Assembly: GCA_001799735.1 (NCBI GenBank)
Contig: MGUA01000007.1
Location: 49,385 to 113,384 of the forward strand
Direction: 5' to 3'
DNA: 64,000 nt
DNA from: Elusimicrobia bacterium GWB2_63_22
Lineage (GTDB): Bacteria; Elusimicrobiota; Elusimicrobia; Elusimicrobiales; UBA9959
Positions 6,463 through 16,152 of this stretch are shown piece after piece; within the stretch, counting starts at the first letter, position 1; the number at the start of each line of letters is the position of its first letter. The translations under genes were made by a program, and so were the position numbers. Under the pieces are notes generated by a model. It did no database searches. It had not been told where the DNA came from and saw nothing but the letters and a program-made list of their open reading frames with translations.

Positions 6463-7623
6463 ATGAACCTCAGCAGATTAGCCCTCTCCCTCGGCCAGTC
6501 GGCCACCCTGAAGCTTAACGAATTAGCCAACAACCTCAAAGCCGAAGGCAAGCCCGTCGTGCATCTCGGCGGCGGCGAGCCCGAAGAAAAGATCCCCCGC
6601 GGCGCGCTGGAGGAGAGCGGCAAGCTGCTCGACGCGGGCTTCGTGCGCTATACCCCCGTCTCCGGCACCGCCGCGCTGAAAAAAGAGGTCGCCGCCTACA
6701 CCGAGAAACATTACGGCGTGAAGCCCGGCCCCAAGAACATCTGCGTGGCCTCCGGCGCCAAGCAGGCCATCTATAATTTCCTGGTCTCGGTGGTGGATCC
6801 CGGAGACGAAGTGATCTTCCCCGCCCCTTACTGGGTGAGCTACCCGGAGATGGTGAAGCTGGCCTACGGCAACCCCGTGGTGGTGCGCCCGCGGGACGGC
6901 GGGCTGCTGGCCAAGGCCGCCGATATCGAGGCCCACATCACCAGCCGCACCAAGGCCATCCTGCTCAACAGCCCCAATAACCCGTCGGGCCAGGTCTACC
7001 CCGAGGAGTTCATCCGCCGGATGGTGGAGGTCTGCGAGGACCGCGGCGTATACCTGCTGATGGACGACATCTACAACCGGCTCGTCTTCGACGGGCTCAA
7101 GGCCCCTTCGGCTTTCGACTTTTCCAGCCGGCCGCTCAACGAGTCGGTGATAGTTTCCATCAACGGCGTTTCCAAGACCTTCTCCATGACCGGCTACCGC
7201 ATAGGCTGGAGCGTGGCCAGCGAGGCCCTGACCCAGGCCATGATCAAGGTGCAGGCCCAGGTTTCCTCCTGCCCTTCGGCGCTCAGCCAGACGGCGGCCG
7301 CCGGCGCGCTGCGCGACGGGGACGGCTTTGTGGAGACGCTGCGCGACGGCCTGCAGAAAAAGCGCGACGTGATGGTGGCCGAGCTGGACAAGCTCAAGCG
7401 GGTGAAGCTGCATAAGCCGCAGGGCACTTTCTACAGCTTCGCCGACTTCAGCGCCTACGAGCCCGATTCCGCGAAGCTTTCCGCCCTGCTGCTGGAGAAA
7501 GCCATGGTGGTGACCGTGCCCGGCATAGAGTTCGGCCTGGAAGGCCACCTGCGCCTGAGCTACTGCGGCGCCGAGAAGGATATAGTGGAAGGCGTGACCC
7601 GCATCCGCAAGATTTTGGACTAA
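6463..7623 (+). CDS. PLP-dependent aspartate/aromatic aminotransferase (class I)
   Basis: 386 residues, full length for the AspC Ib subgroup. It starts VxxLGxGEP-like (VVHLGGGEPEEKIP), carries the NSPNNPSGQVY and YLLMDDIYNRLVF segments, and has the PLP lysine K238 in SKTFSMTGYRIGW. The C-terminal Arg in LRLSYCG binds the substrate carboxylate. It transfers the amino group between aspartate (or a related amino acid) and 2-oxoglutarate. GGAGGAGG is the ribosome site. It is 12 bp upstream of pckA on the same strand, so the pair could interconvert aspartate, oxaloacetate and PEP. Confidence 0.9.
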   Translation: MNLSRLALSLGQSATLKLNELANNLKAEGKPVVHLGGGEPEEKIPRGALEESGKLLDAGFVRYTPVSGTAALKKEVAAYTEKHYGVKPGPKNICVASGAKQAIYNFLVSVVDPGDEVIFPAPYWVSYPEMVKLAYGNPVVVRPRDGGLLAKAADIEAHITSRTKAILLNSPNNPSGQVYPEEFIRRMVEVCEDRGVYLLMDDIYNRLVFDGLKAPSAFDFSSRPLNESVIVSINGVSKTFSMTGYRIGWSVASEALTQAMIKVQAQVSSCPSALSQTAAAGALRDGDGFVETLRDGLQKKRDVMVAELDKLKRVKLHKPQGTFYSFADFSAYEPDSAKLSALLLEKAMVVTVPGIEFGLEGHLRLSYCGAEKDIVEGVTRIRKILD

Positions 7624-7635
7624 GGAGACTAGACC

Positions 7636-9219
<1,584 letters not shown>

Positions 9220-9240
9220 GGCCCGCCGCCCCAGCGAAGA

Positions 9241-9265
9241 AGGCCGGGAACCCCCGGCCTTTTTC
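9241..9265 (+). terminator. Intrinsic terminator after pckA
   Basis: The stem AGGCCGGG/CCCGGCCT with loop AACC is followed by TTTTCATTT. Confidence 0.85.
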
Positions 9266-9280
9266 ATTTGCGGGGCTCCC

Positions 9281-9311
9281 TTGACACTCATAGGGAAAAA
9301 TAGGTTATATG
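9281..9311 (+). promoter_or_regulatory. Promoter of the SWIB gene
   Basis: A consensus -35 TTGACA at 9281-9286 with an AT-rich -10 region (TTATAT/TATATG, 9305-9311) 18-19 bp later. The coding start is 41 bp downstream. Confidence 0.6.
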
Positions 9312-9351
9312 TATCAAGTAATTTAGAAGTCATCATACAGGAGGAAGTACA

Positions 9352-9612
9352 ATGCCCGCTGCAAAAGCAAACTCGAAGTTCATGGCCCCCATCACCCCTA
9401 ACGAAACCCTCGCCGCCGTAATCGGCCCCAAGCCGGTTCCCCGCACCGAGATCGTTAAGAAACTGTGGGTCTACATAAAGAAGAACAACCTGCAGGACAA
9501 GAAGAATAAGCGCAACATCAACGCCGATGAGAAGCTGCTGAAGCTGTTCGCCGGCAAGAAGCAGGTCACGATGTTCGACCTGGCCAAGATAATCGGTAAG
9601 AACGCGAAATAA
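9352..9612 (+). CDS. Stand-alone SWIB/MDM2-domain protein
   Basis: 86 residues, almost entirely one SWIB domain. Markers are PVPRTEIVKKLWVYIKKNNLQD, NKRNINADEKLLKLFAGKKQVTMFDL and a C-terminal KIIGKNAK. The N-terminus is short and basic (MPAAKANSKFM). SWIB domains are mainly eukaryotic chromatin-remodelling modules; bacterial copies are known in chlamydiae and some other lineages, alone or fused to topoisomerase. It is presumably a small DNA- or chromatin-associated protein. A strong GGAGGAA ribosome site, its own promoter and its own terminator suggest high, independent expression. Confidence 0.9.
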   Translation: MPAAKANSKFMAPITPNETLAAVIGPKPVPRTEIVKKLWVYIKKNNLQDKKNKRNINADEKLLKLFAGKKQVTMFDLAKIIGKNAK

Positions 9613-9628
9613 GCCGGTTGTTATTCTT

Positions 9629-9665
9629 AACGCCGTCCGCTTTAAAAACGGGCGGCGTTTTTATT
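9629..9665 (+). terminator. Intrinsic terminator after the SWIB gene
   Basis: The stem AACGCCGTCCG/CGGGCGGCGTT is followed by TTTATTTT, 16 bp after the stop codon. Confidence 0.87.
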
Positions 9666-9669
9666 TTAG

Positions 9670-9762
9670 GAGGGGACGTACATTCCTAATTCCTAATTTC
9701 TATCGTGAGCCCCGAATCGGCGCCATGGGTGCGAATTAGGAATTAGGAATGTACGTCCCCTC
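9670..9762. repeat. 29-bp perfect inverted repeat, RAYT/REP type, solo copy
   Basis: Arms at 9670-9698 and 9734-9762 are perfect reverse complements, beginning GAGGGGACGTACATTCC, around a 35-nt loop. The arms are related in design (AGGGGACG...TTCCTAATTCCTAATT) to the repeats bracketing the RAYT transposase at 35597-36737. This is read as a non-autonomous palindromic element mobilised by such an enzyme. It lies between a terminator and the next promoter and disrupts no visible gene. Confidence 0.85.
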
Positions 9763-9802
9763 TCTGGGCCTTTGGTCCTATCCCGGCCTGGGCCTTTAGG
9801 GA

Positions 9803-9831
9803 TTGACTTTCGTCAACCCGTCCTCCATAAT
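9803..9831 (+). promoter_or_regulatory. Promoter of the serine protease pair
   Basis: TTGACT (9803-9808), a 17-bp spacer and CATAAT (9826-9831). The -35 is part of a small inverted repeat, TTGAC-TTTC-GTCAA. The start codon at 9849 is close downstream. Confidence 0.6.
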
Positions 9832-9848
9832 ATACACAGGTAATCATT

Positions 9849-11030
9849 ATGAAACGCGCGCTGACCCTCCTTATGCTGCTGAGCCTGCCCCTGGCGGGCG
9901 GCGCTCCCGTGCGCGCCGAGAACAACGGCCGCGCGGCCGGTTACACGCCCGTCTCCTATTACGGCGAGAACAACCTGGTGGATTATCACCAGGCCGGCCC
10001 CATAATGAGGAAGCTTTCCCAGTCCACCCTGGCCTTCTTCCCCGCCCGCTCGCTGCCCTATGACGAGGCGGCAGGGGTATACCGGCTTTCCAACACCTCC
10101 CTCAGGGACCAGTACAACCTCAAACCCGAAACGCCTTTCGCGGACCAGACCGTGGGGGCCTACTGCTCCGGCGCGCTGGTGGGCGAGGACCTGGTCCTTA
10201 CCGCCGGCCACTGCTTCAAGCCGCATATGCGCGGCATGGACTGCGCCAGGGTGAAGATGGTTTTCGGCTATGCGGTCACGCAGCGCGGCGAAACCCCTTC
10301 CGCCTTCCCGGCCGGGGACGTGTACTCCTGCAAAGAAGTCGTGGTTCAGATGGTGCAGGACAAGCGCCACAATTTTGTCTGCCGGGGCGGCAGCTGCTCC
10401 AACAGCCCCAACGTGGGCGAAGGCGCGGACTACGCCCTGGTGCGGCTGGACCGCAGGGTTACCGGCCGCCCCCCGCTGGCCATCAGCCGCAGGAAGGTCT
10501 CGCCCAACGCCAAGGTGGGCGTGATCGGCTACCCCAGCGGCATGCCCGTGAAGGTGCAGGAGGAGGGCGCCGCGGTGCGCTCGCTCACCGACAAGGGCTA
10601 TTTCGTCGCCAACCTGGACACTTTCTCCGGCAATTCCGGCAGCCCGGTCTTCAACATGGGCACGATGAAGATAGAGGGCGTGCTGGTGCGCGGCGGCGTG
10701 GACTACGTGCACCAGTCTTCCACCGGCGCCAGGGTGGAGGATTCCGGCACCCCTTACGCGCACATGCCCGGCGAGGCCAATTTCTACCCCCAGGACGGCG
10801 GCCGCGGTGAGGACGTGACCTATATAACCGAGATGGAAGCGCTGATACCGCAGACCGAGATGGAGCGCTACATCGACGCGGCGATCAGGCAGCGGGCGCA
10901 GCAGGGGACCCAGAGCCAGCCCAAGCCGGTGCCGGCCATCTACACCCCCGGCCAGAACGGCGGCTACCAGGTGCAGCCGGCTATCTACACTGTCCCGGAG
11001 CCCTCGGCCCCGGAACCGATAATGATCTGA
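9849..11030 (+). CDS. Exported V8/trypsin-like serine protease 1
   Basis: 393 residues with a signal peptide (MKRALTLLMLLSLPLAGGAPVRA). The catalytic triad is visible: H121 in LTAGHC, D194 in GADYALVRLD, S263 in SGNSGSPV. The fold is that of the trypsin-like/V8 glutamyl endopeptidase group. A CRGGSCSNSPN insertion before the Asp probably forms a disulphide. The C-terminus is a Pro/Gln-rich tail with two near-repeats (PAIYTPGQNGGYQ, PAIYTVPEP). It is followed 11 bp later by a paralogue, so the two are one operon of secreted proteases. Substrate unknown. Confidence 0.88.
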   Translation: MKRALTLLMLLSLPLAGGAPVRAENNGRAAGYTPVSYYGENNLVDYHQAGPIMRKLSQSTLAFFPARSLPYDEAAGVYRLSNTSLRDQYNLKPETPFADQTVGAYCSGALVGEDLVLTAGHCFKPHMRGMDCARVKMVFGYAVTQRGETPSAFPAGDVYSCKEVVVQMVQDKRHNFVCRGGSCSNSPNVGEGADYALVRLDRRVTGRPPLAISRRKVSPNAKVGVIGYPSGMPVKVQEEGAAVRSLTDKGYFVANLDTFSGNSGSPVFNMGTMKIEGVLVRGGVDYVHQSSTGARVEDSGTPYAHMPGEANFYPQDGGRGEDVTYITEMEALIPQTEMERYIDAAIRQRAQQGTQSQPKPVPAIYTPGQNGGYQVQPAIYTVPEPSAPEPIMI

Positions 11031-11041
11031 CGCCTGTCATT

Positions 11042-12061
11042 ATGAGAACCTTAACTGTCATCGCGGTCCTGTTCTCCCTGGCGCTGCCCGCTGCCGCAGG
11101 AGAAAAGACTATTTATGGCGGCGACAGCCGGCACGATTTTTACGAGGTAACCGACGGCGTGGAGCGGGCTGCCATGACCGCCGCCGTATCCATCTTCCGC
11201 GACACCGCCCTGAGCGAGGGCACCCTCTCCTACGCCGTGGGCGGCAGGCCGTTCGGGCACGAGTCCCGCGCCATCTGCCCTGGGGAGCGGTTCTTCGAGC
11301 AGAGGAGCGCCGCTTTCTGCTCCGGCACGCTGATCGCCCCGGACCTGGTGCTGACGGCCGGCCACTGCATGGGGGAAAAGAACAAGCCCGCCAGCCGCTG
11401 CGAGCGGGCCCGGTTCGTTTTCGGCTTTTCGGTGGACAGGGAGGGGCGGTCCCCTTCTTCCGTCCGCAAGAGCGACGTTTATTCCTGCGCCGAGGTCAAG
11501 ATTTACGCTAACGGCGCCGGCGGGGACTACGCCGTGGTACGGCTGGACAGGCGGGTGGGCCGCAGAACGGCCGCGCGGCTTCATGTTTCCGGTCCGCCGG
11601 AGGCGGGCCTGCCCGTGTTCACTGTGGGCGGCCCGTACGGACTGCCGCTGAAGGTTGTGAACGACGCCGGGGTGCGCTCCGTCAGCGGGGACAAGAAATT
11701 TTTCAGGACCAACCTGGACACCTCCGGCGGCAATTCCGGCGGCGGCATCTTCAGCGCGCTGAACGGGCGCCTGATAGGCGTGCACACGGCCAGCTGGGAC
11801 CCGGACCTGGTGGAGGTCTCCCTGCCGCCCGGCCACGGCCTGCCGGCGGACGACGCGCGGGTAAAGGCGGGCAAGTGCAAGCTCATCACGGCCCTGGCCC
11901 AGGACGACGGCAATGGCAAGAAGGGCTACGCTTTGTCGGCCATCCCCGGCCTGGCGGCGCTGCTGCGAGGCGGAGACAAGGAAGTTCCGACCGACATGCC
12001 GCCGGTGACGGATATCCCGGCGGCGCGCGCGGACCTTTCTGATTTCGGTTCTTTCCAATAG
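11042..12061 (+). CDS. Exported V8/trypsin-like serine protease 2
   Basis: 339 residues, a paralogue of the upstream gene with its own signal peptide (MRTLTVIAVLFSLALPAAA). The triad is H108 (LTAGHC), D162 (GGDYAVVRLD) and S232 (SGGNSGGG). It shares the CSG(T/A)L, FxFGxSV and VYSC(A/K)EV segments with protease 1 but lacks its repeat tail and Cys insertion. The tandem arrangement suggests duplication and divergence of specificity. It is probably periplasmic or extracellular. Confidence 0.88.
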   Translation: MRTLTVIAVLFSLALPAAAGEKTIYGGDSRHDFYEVTDGVERAAMTAAVSIFRDTALSEGTLSYAVGGRPFGHESRAICPGERFFEQRSAAFCSGTLIAPDLVLTAGHCMGEKNKPASRCERARFVFGFSVDREGRSPSSVRKSDVYSCAEVKIYANGAGGDYAVVRLDRRVGRRTAARLHVSGPPEAGLPVFTVGGPYGLPLKVVNDAGVRSVSGDKKFFRTNLDTSGGNSGGGIFSALNGRLIGVHTASWDPDLVEVSLPPGHGLPADDARVKAGKCKLITALAQDDGNGKKGYALSAIPGLAALLRGGDKEVPTDMPPVTDIPAARADLSDFGSFQ

Positions 12062-12096
12062 CTCTGAAGCAGCGCCAATAAGCTGCCAGTAAGTAA

Positions 12097-12126
12097 GGAG
12101 CGCCCCCCGCGGGGCGCTCCCTTGCT
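12097..12126 (+). terminator. Probable terminator after the protease pair
   Basis: The stem GGAGCGCCCC/GGGGCGCTCC with loop CCGC has only a weak T-tract (CTTGCTTT). It sits between convergent genes. Confidence 0.6.
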
Positions 12127-12145
12127 TTGCGGTTGCCCGCGGGTC

Positions 12146-13882
12146 TTAATCTTTGCGGCGGTCGACTATGTAGTGGCTCTTGTTGGAGGCTGCTTTGGCG
12201 CCCTTCTTAAGTTCGGTGCCGATATTGCTGACATGGGCGAAGGACTGGAGCGGGCGGGTGCTGTTGTGCACGATGCCGATGGCTATGGAGAGGAAGGGGA
12301 ATTTCTGGATATTGCCCTGGCGGTCGGTGGCCACGATGTGGCCGCGCTCGCGGTCCGCCTTGCTGTAGAAGGAGGGGGCGATCTCGTCGAAGGAGTTGAC
12401 GATGCGTTTGGCCAGCTCCTCGGACCGCTCGTACGAGGTCACGACTATGAAGTCGTCGCCGCCTATGTGGCCGATGAAATCCTCGGAGTTCTCGTTCTGG
12501 ATGGTCAGCTTGACCAGCAGGTTGGCCGTGGCCTTGATGATGCGGTCGCCGGCCTCGAAGCCGTAGATGTCGTTGTAGGCCTTGAAATTGTTGAGGTCCA
12601 GGTACAGCACGGCGAACGTGCCGCCCTTCTGGATCTCGCGCTCCACCCGCGCCTGGATGGACGGGTTGCCGGGGAGCTTGGACAGCGGGTTGGTGTCGAG
12701 CACCTGCTTGTTGCGCTTGAGGATCATCCTGATGCGGGCCACCAGCTCGTCGGCGTCCACCGGTTTTATCAGGTAATCGTCTATGCCCATGCTGAGGCCC
12801 TTGAGCTTGGCGTGCTTCTCGCCGAAAGCGGTGACGATGATTATCGGGATATGGGCGAAAAGGGGGTTGTTCTTAAGGTCCTGCGCCACTTCCAGGCCGT
12901 TCTTGCGGGGCATGTTGTAGTCGAGCACGATGATGTCCGGGTTGGTCTCGAAGACGGCCGTCATCGCCTCCACGCCGTCGTTGGCGGTGATCACCTCGAA
13001 GCCGGCGTACTCTATCATCTCCTTCATCAGGAGCAGCAGCTCGGTCTGGTCGTCGGCCATCAGCACGCGCAGGCGGGGGGTTTTCTGCGGCTCGGACCCT
13101 ATGGGGGCGGCGCCCTGCGCCTGCGCCTGGGACGGGGCGGTCTGCTCCTCGATGAGCTTGAGCAGCAGGTCGCCGGGGATCTCGCGGGACACGATCTCGG
13201 GCAGGCCGGTCAGGATGCCGCGCTCCTGGTAATTCTCCAGGCGCAGCCCGCTCACTACTATAATGGGGATGCCCGCGGTATCGGAGGACTCCTGCATCTC
13301 TTCCATGATCTCGAAGCCGTCCTTGCCGGGCATCATGATGTCGAGCAGCAGCGCGTCCGGCTCCTCGGAGCGCAGCACGTCCAGGATGGCGGCGGAGTTG
13401 TTTACCACCACCGGCCGGTAGTTGTTGGCCTCGAGGAACATCTTTACCAGGTCCGAGAACTCGGTGTCGTCGTCGGCCACCATCACGGTCTGCTGCCGGC
13501 CCTCCTTCGGGGGGGCGGCCTTGAGCAGCACGGCCTTTAAAGCTTCAAAGTCCACCGGCTTGGTCAGGTAGCCGCACACCTTGGGCGAGGGGCCGGTCAC
13601 TATCCCGGTCTTGGGGGTCTGCGAGAAAATGATGACTTTCTGGGTTTCGGTGAAAGGGTTCTTCTTGAGCTCGTTGAGGAAGTCCAGCGGGTTGAAGGAC
13701 TGCATCAGGATGTTGAGGATCACCAGGTCCGGCTTCCAGTTCTGTACCGCGGTGATGGCCTGCTGGTAGTTGGTCACCGTCTGGGCGTGGTAATCGTGGC
13801 CCTCGAGAAAAGTGGTCAGCGCGGCCGCCGCGGCCGCGTCGTTATCAACGAGGAGTATCTTCTTGCCGGTTGCGGCGTTCAT
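12146..13882 (-). CDS. Triple-receiver GGDEF-domain response regulator
   Basis: 578 residues. The start at 13882 has AGGA just upstream. Order: REC1 (~8-120), REC2 (~135-250), REC3 (~285-400), GGDEF (~415-578). REC3 is canonical, with an acidic DD pair, phospho-Asp in IIVLDYNMP and Lys in YLIKPVD. REC1 has Asn where the phospho-acceptor Asp should be (DLVILNILM), and REC2 has no conserved Lys (SREI). The cyclase signature reads GGDDF instead of GG(D/E)EF, so diguanylate cyclase activity is uncertain. It may integrate several inputs, with only one or two receivers phosphorylatable. No histidine kinase is adjacent. Divergent from the ATP synthase operon. Confidence 0.9.
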   Translation of the reverse strand: MNAATGKKILLVDNDAAAAAALTTFLEGHDYHAQTVTNYQQAITAVQNWKPDLVILNILMQSFNPLDFLNELKKNPFTETQKVIIFSQTPKTGIVTGPSPKVCGYLTKPVDFEALKAVLLKAAPPKEGRQQTVMVADDDTEFSDLVKMFLEANNYRPVVVNNSAAILDVLRSEEPDALLLDIMMPGKDGFEIMEEMQESSDTAGIPIIVVSGLRLENYQERGILTGLPEIVSREIPGDLLLKLIEEQTAPSQAQAQGAAPIGSEPQKTPRLRVLMADDQTELLLLMKEMIEYAGFEVITANDGVEAMTAVFETNPDIIVLDYNMPRKNGLEVAQDLKNNPLFAHIPIIIVTAFGEKHAKLKGLSMGIDDYLIKPVDADELVARIRMILKRNKQVLDTNPLSKLPGNPSIQARVEREIQKGGTFAVLYLDLNNFKAYNDIYGFEAGDRIIKATANLLVKLTIQNENSEDFIGHIGGDDFIVVTSYERSEELAKRIVNSFDEIAPSFYSKADRERGHIVATDRQGNIQKFPFLSIAIGIVHNSTRPLQSFAHVSNIGTELKKGAKAASNKSHYIVDRRKD

Positions 13883-13942
13883 AGTCCTGATTTTAACATT
13901 TTTATCCGGCTCCCGCGCGCGTAAATGCGCGGCCAATAATTG

Positions 13943-13955
13943 TAGAATCTAGGCG
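13943..13955 (+). promoter_or_regulatory. -10 element of the ATP synthase operon, leaderless arrangement
   Basis: TAGAAT (13943-13948) is followed after 6 nt by the GTG start of the first atp gene, so the expected +1 coincides with the start codon. No Shine-Dalgarno or convincing -35 is seen. Confidence 0.5.
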
Positions 13956-14173
13956 TGGCTGACAAAGAGAATCCCTGGGGGTACGCCCAGATAGGACTGG
14001 AACTGGCCGGCGGCGTGCTGCTGGGCTTTTTCGGCGGCTATTGGCTGGACCGGCGGCTGGACACCCTGCCGTGGCTGACGCTGGCGGGGGCCGTGGCCGG
14101 CCTGGCCGCGGGCTTTTTCCTGGTGGCCAGGGAACTTTTTAAAATAGAGCCGCCCGGCGGGGGAAAGAAATGA
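13955..14173 (+). CDS. AtpZ/AtpI-family F0F1-ATPase accessory protein
   Basis: 72 residues with a GTG start and two transmembrane helices (~11-30 and ~38-60) joined by WLDRRLDTLPWL, the pattern of the small AtpZ/AtpI (AtpQ-like) proteins encoded first in many atp operons. These are implicated in c-ring assembly or cation uptake. It overlaps the next gene by 4 bp (ATGA) and leads the ATP synthase operon. Confidence 0.8.
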   Translation: MADKENPWGYAQIGLELAGGVLLGFFGGYWLDRRLDTLPWLTLAGAVAGLAAGFFLVARELFKIEPPGGGKK

Positions 14174-14451
14174 CCGGCCCGGAGGCCGCCCTTTACGGGG
14201 CGCTGCTGGGCGCCGCGTCCGGCGGGCTGTCCCGGCTGGCGCTGAAGCGGGTGATCGGCTCCTCCGACAAGGTTTTTTATTCGGTGTTCGTGGGCGGGGT
14301 TTTTGTCAGGCTCGGGGTATTGGCGGGAGCGGTTTGTCTTTTACGCCGCGAAAGTTATACAATTATTTTCTTGTTTATAGTATTAATGCTGCTGGCGCAG
14401 CTTGTTTTTGAGGCGTTTCCGATAAAGCATGGACCTAAAAGCGCTGCTTGA
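14170..14451 (+). CDS. Small membrane protein in AtpI position
   Basis: 93 residues with three or four hydrophobic segments (~6-22, 38-58, 65-84). It overlaps AtpZ-like by 4 bp and atpB by 23 bp. Its position, size and topology fit an AtpI-type ATP synthase assembly protein, but no diagnostic motif is visible, so this is by context. Confidence 0.65.
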   Translation: MTGPEAALYGALLGAASGGLSRLALKRVIGSSDKVFYSVFVGGVFVRLGVLAGAVCLLRRESYTIIFLFIVLMLLAQLVFEAFPIKHGPKSAA

Positions 14452-15190
14452 ACACCACGTAACGGACCAGATCTGGGCCCGCATTCCCTTTGGCCCCATC
14501 GATCTGCCGCTTTCCAAGCACCTGCTGATGATGGGCATCGCCTCCGCCATCTTGCTCATCGTTTTCCCGCTCATCATCCGCAGCCGCTCGGCCGCGCTGG
14601 CGCCTTTCCGCGGCATGATAGAGGCCACGGTGCTGTTCCTGCGCGACGAGGTGGTGGTCCCCAACATGGGCCACAAGGGCGCGGCCTACACCGGCTACTT
14701 CGCCACGCTGTTCTTCTTTATCCTGCTGATGAACCTCATCGGCCTGGTGCCCTACGGCGCCACCGCCACCGGCAACCTGGCCGTTACGGGCGGCCTGGCG
14801 CTCACCACCTTCGTCCTGATCAACTTCACCGGCATCCGTGAGCAGGGACTGCTGGGCTATTTCGCCCACCTGGTGCCCAAGGGTGTGCCGCTGTGGCTGT
14901 ACCCGCTGATGTTCCCCATAGAGCTGCTGGGCCTGTTCATCAAAACCTTCGCGCTCTGCATCCGTCTTTTCGCCAACATGATAGCCGGCCACATCGTCAT
15001 CCTGGTTTTCATCTGCTTTATCTTCATCTTCGGCGCTTTCAGCTCTATCTTCGGGTTCCTCGTGGCGCCGGTCTCCATAGGGCTGGTGCTGTTCACGCTG
15101 CTGCTGGAGCTGCTGGTGGCCTTTCTGCAGGCCTATATTTTCGTCACGCTGACGGCCATCTTCACCGGCGCGGCGATGCACCCGCATTGA
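14429..15190 (+). CDS. atpB: ATP synthase F0 subunit a
   Basis: 253 residues, polytopic. The conserved helix carrying the essential stator arginine is visible: IKTFALCIRLFANMIAGH, with R179. The C-terminal ELLVAFLQAYIFVTLTAIFTG segment is also diagnostic. It forms the two half-channels next to the c-ring. The start lies inside the 3' end of the preceding gene. Confidence 0.96.
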   Translation: MDLKALLEHHVTDQIWARIPFGPIDLPLSKHLLMMGIASAILLIVFPLIIRSRSAALAPFRGMIEATVLFLRDEVVVPNMGHKGAAYTGYFATLFFFILLMNLIGLVPYGATATGNLAVTGGLALTTFVLINFTGIREQGLLGYFAHLVPKGVPLWLYPLMFPIELLGLFIKTFALCIRLFANMIAGHIVILVFICFIFIFGAFSSIFGFLVAPVSIGLVLFTLLLELLVAFLQAYIFVTLTAIFTGAAMHPH

Positions 15191-15231
15191 GCGGGAAGTT
15201 TTCTGGTTTCAAACTTAACGGAGGTAGTACA

Positions 15232-15528
15232 ATGAACGACCTTACATTCCTCGGACTCGGCTATATCGGCGCCGGCATCGGCGCTGGCCTCACGCTTATA
15301 GGCGCTGGCCTGGGCATCGGCAAGCTGGCTGCGGCCGCCCTTGAAGGCACCGCCCGCCAGCCCGAAGCCGGCCCCGCGCTGCGCACGACCATGATCATCG
15401 CCGCCGCCCTTATAGAAGGCCTCGGCTTCCTGGCGCTGGTCATCTGCTTCTTCGCCGTGATGAACCTGGCCATGCCGAAGGCCCCCGCGGCCCCCGGCGC
15501 GGCGCAGACCGAAACCGCCCGCCACTAA
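15232..15528 (+). CDS. atpE: ATP synthase F0 subunit c
   Basis: 98 residues forming a hairpin of two helices around the polar loop ARQPE. The ion-carrying carboxylate is E62 (AALIEGLGF). The Gln and Ser/Thr positions that complete the Na+ site in sodium ATP synthases are Ile, Gly and Leu here, so proton coupling is inferred. The C-terminus has an Ala/Pro-rich tail. GGAGG lies 8 nt before the ATG, the strongest ribosome site of the operon, matching the need for many c copies. Confidence 0.96.
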   Translation: MNDLTFLGLGYIGAGIGAGLTLIGAGLGIGKLAAAALEGTARQPEAGPALRTTMIIAAALIEGLGFLALVICFFAVMNLAMPKAPAAPGAAQTETARH

Positions 15529-15539
15529 AGGCCGGCTTG

Positions 15540-15606
15540 CCGTCATCCCGGCGGAAGCCGGGATCCAGGCCCGCGGAGGGAACTGGGCGCCGGCTTTCGC
15601 CGGCGA
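15540..15606. repeat. REP-like palindromic pair between atpE and atpF
   Basis: GTCATCCCGGCGGAAGCCGGGATCCAG begins the unit as a hairpin (ATCCCGGC/GCCGGGAT). An inverted partner, GCCGGCTTTCGCCGGC, lies at about 15589-15604. The same family recurs at 20071 and 40714. Inside an operon it could cause partial termination or protect mRNA ends. Confidence 0.75.
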
Positions 15607-15630
15607 GACGGAGCGGATCAGGAGCTCAAT

Positions 15631-16152
15631 ATGGAAGCATTGATCAAGCCCGAAATAGGGCTGATGTTCTGGACTATAGCCTGCTTTGTGCTGCTGGCGC
15701 TGCTGCTGTCGCGCACCGCGTGGCGGCCGCTGCTGCAGGCCGTGGAAGAGCGCGAACGGGCCATCAAGCACGACCGGCACACCGCCGAGACCGCCCGCGC
15801 CGAGGCCGAAAAGCTCAAGGCCGAGCTGGACGCCAAACTGGCCGAACTGAAGGCCGAGATCTCCAGCCGCATGGACGAGGCCAGGCTTTCCGCCGAGAGG
15901 GAGAAGGACCTGCTGATAGAGGAGGCGCGCAAGAGCGCCGGCGTGATAATAGAATCCTCCCGCAGGGAGATAGAGGCCCAGAAGAACGAAGCCGCCCGCG
16001 ACCTGAAGAACAAGGTGGCCGAGCTCTCCGTGCTGGCGGCCGAGCGCATCCTGCTGCATCAGCTGGACCACCGCGCCAACACCGACCTGGCCTCCAAGTA
16101 CCTGGCCGAGCTGGAAAAGGAACGCCCCGAGCTGAAGCTGGGCGGCAACTGA
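15631..16152 (+). CDS. atpF: ATP synthase F0 subunit b
   Basis: 173 residues. One N-terminal transmembrane helix (IGLMFWTIACFVLLALLL) is followed by a long, charged coiled coil (~35-150) rich in Ala/Glu/Lys, the peripheral stalk. The stop overlaps the atpH start (TGATG). Confidence 0.95.
   Translation: MEALIKPEIGLMFWTIACFVLLALLLSRTAWRPLLQAVEERERAIKHDRHTAETARAEAEKLKAELDAKLAELKAEISSRMDEARLSAEREKDLLIEEARKSAGVIIESSRREIEAQKNEAARDLKNKVAELSVLAAERILLHQLDHRANTDLASKYLAELEKERPELKLGGN

Noticed and set aside
15232-15528. Sodium-coupled ATP synthase
   Set aside because: The c subunit has Ile, Gly and Leu where Na+ types have Gln, Ser and Thr, so H+ coupling is more likely.
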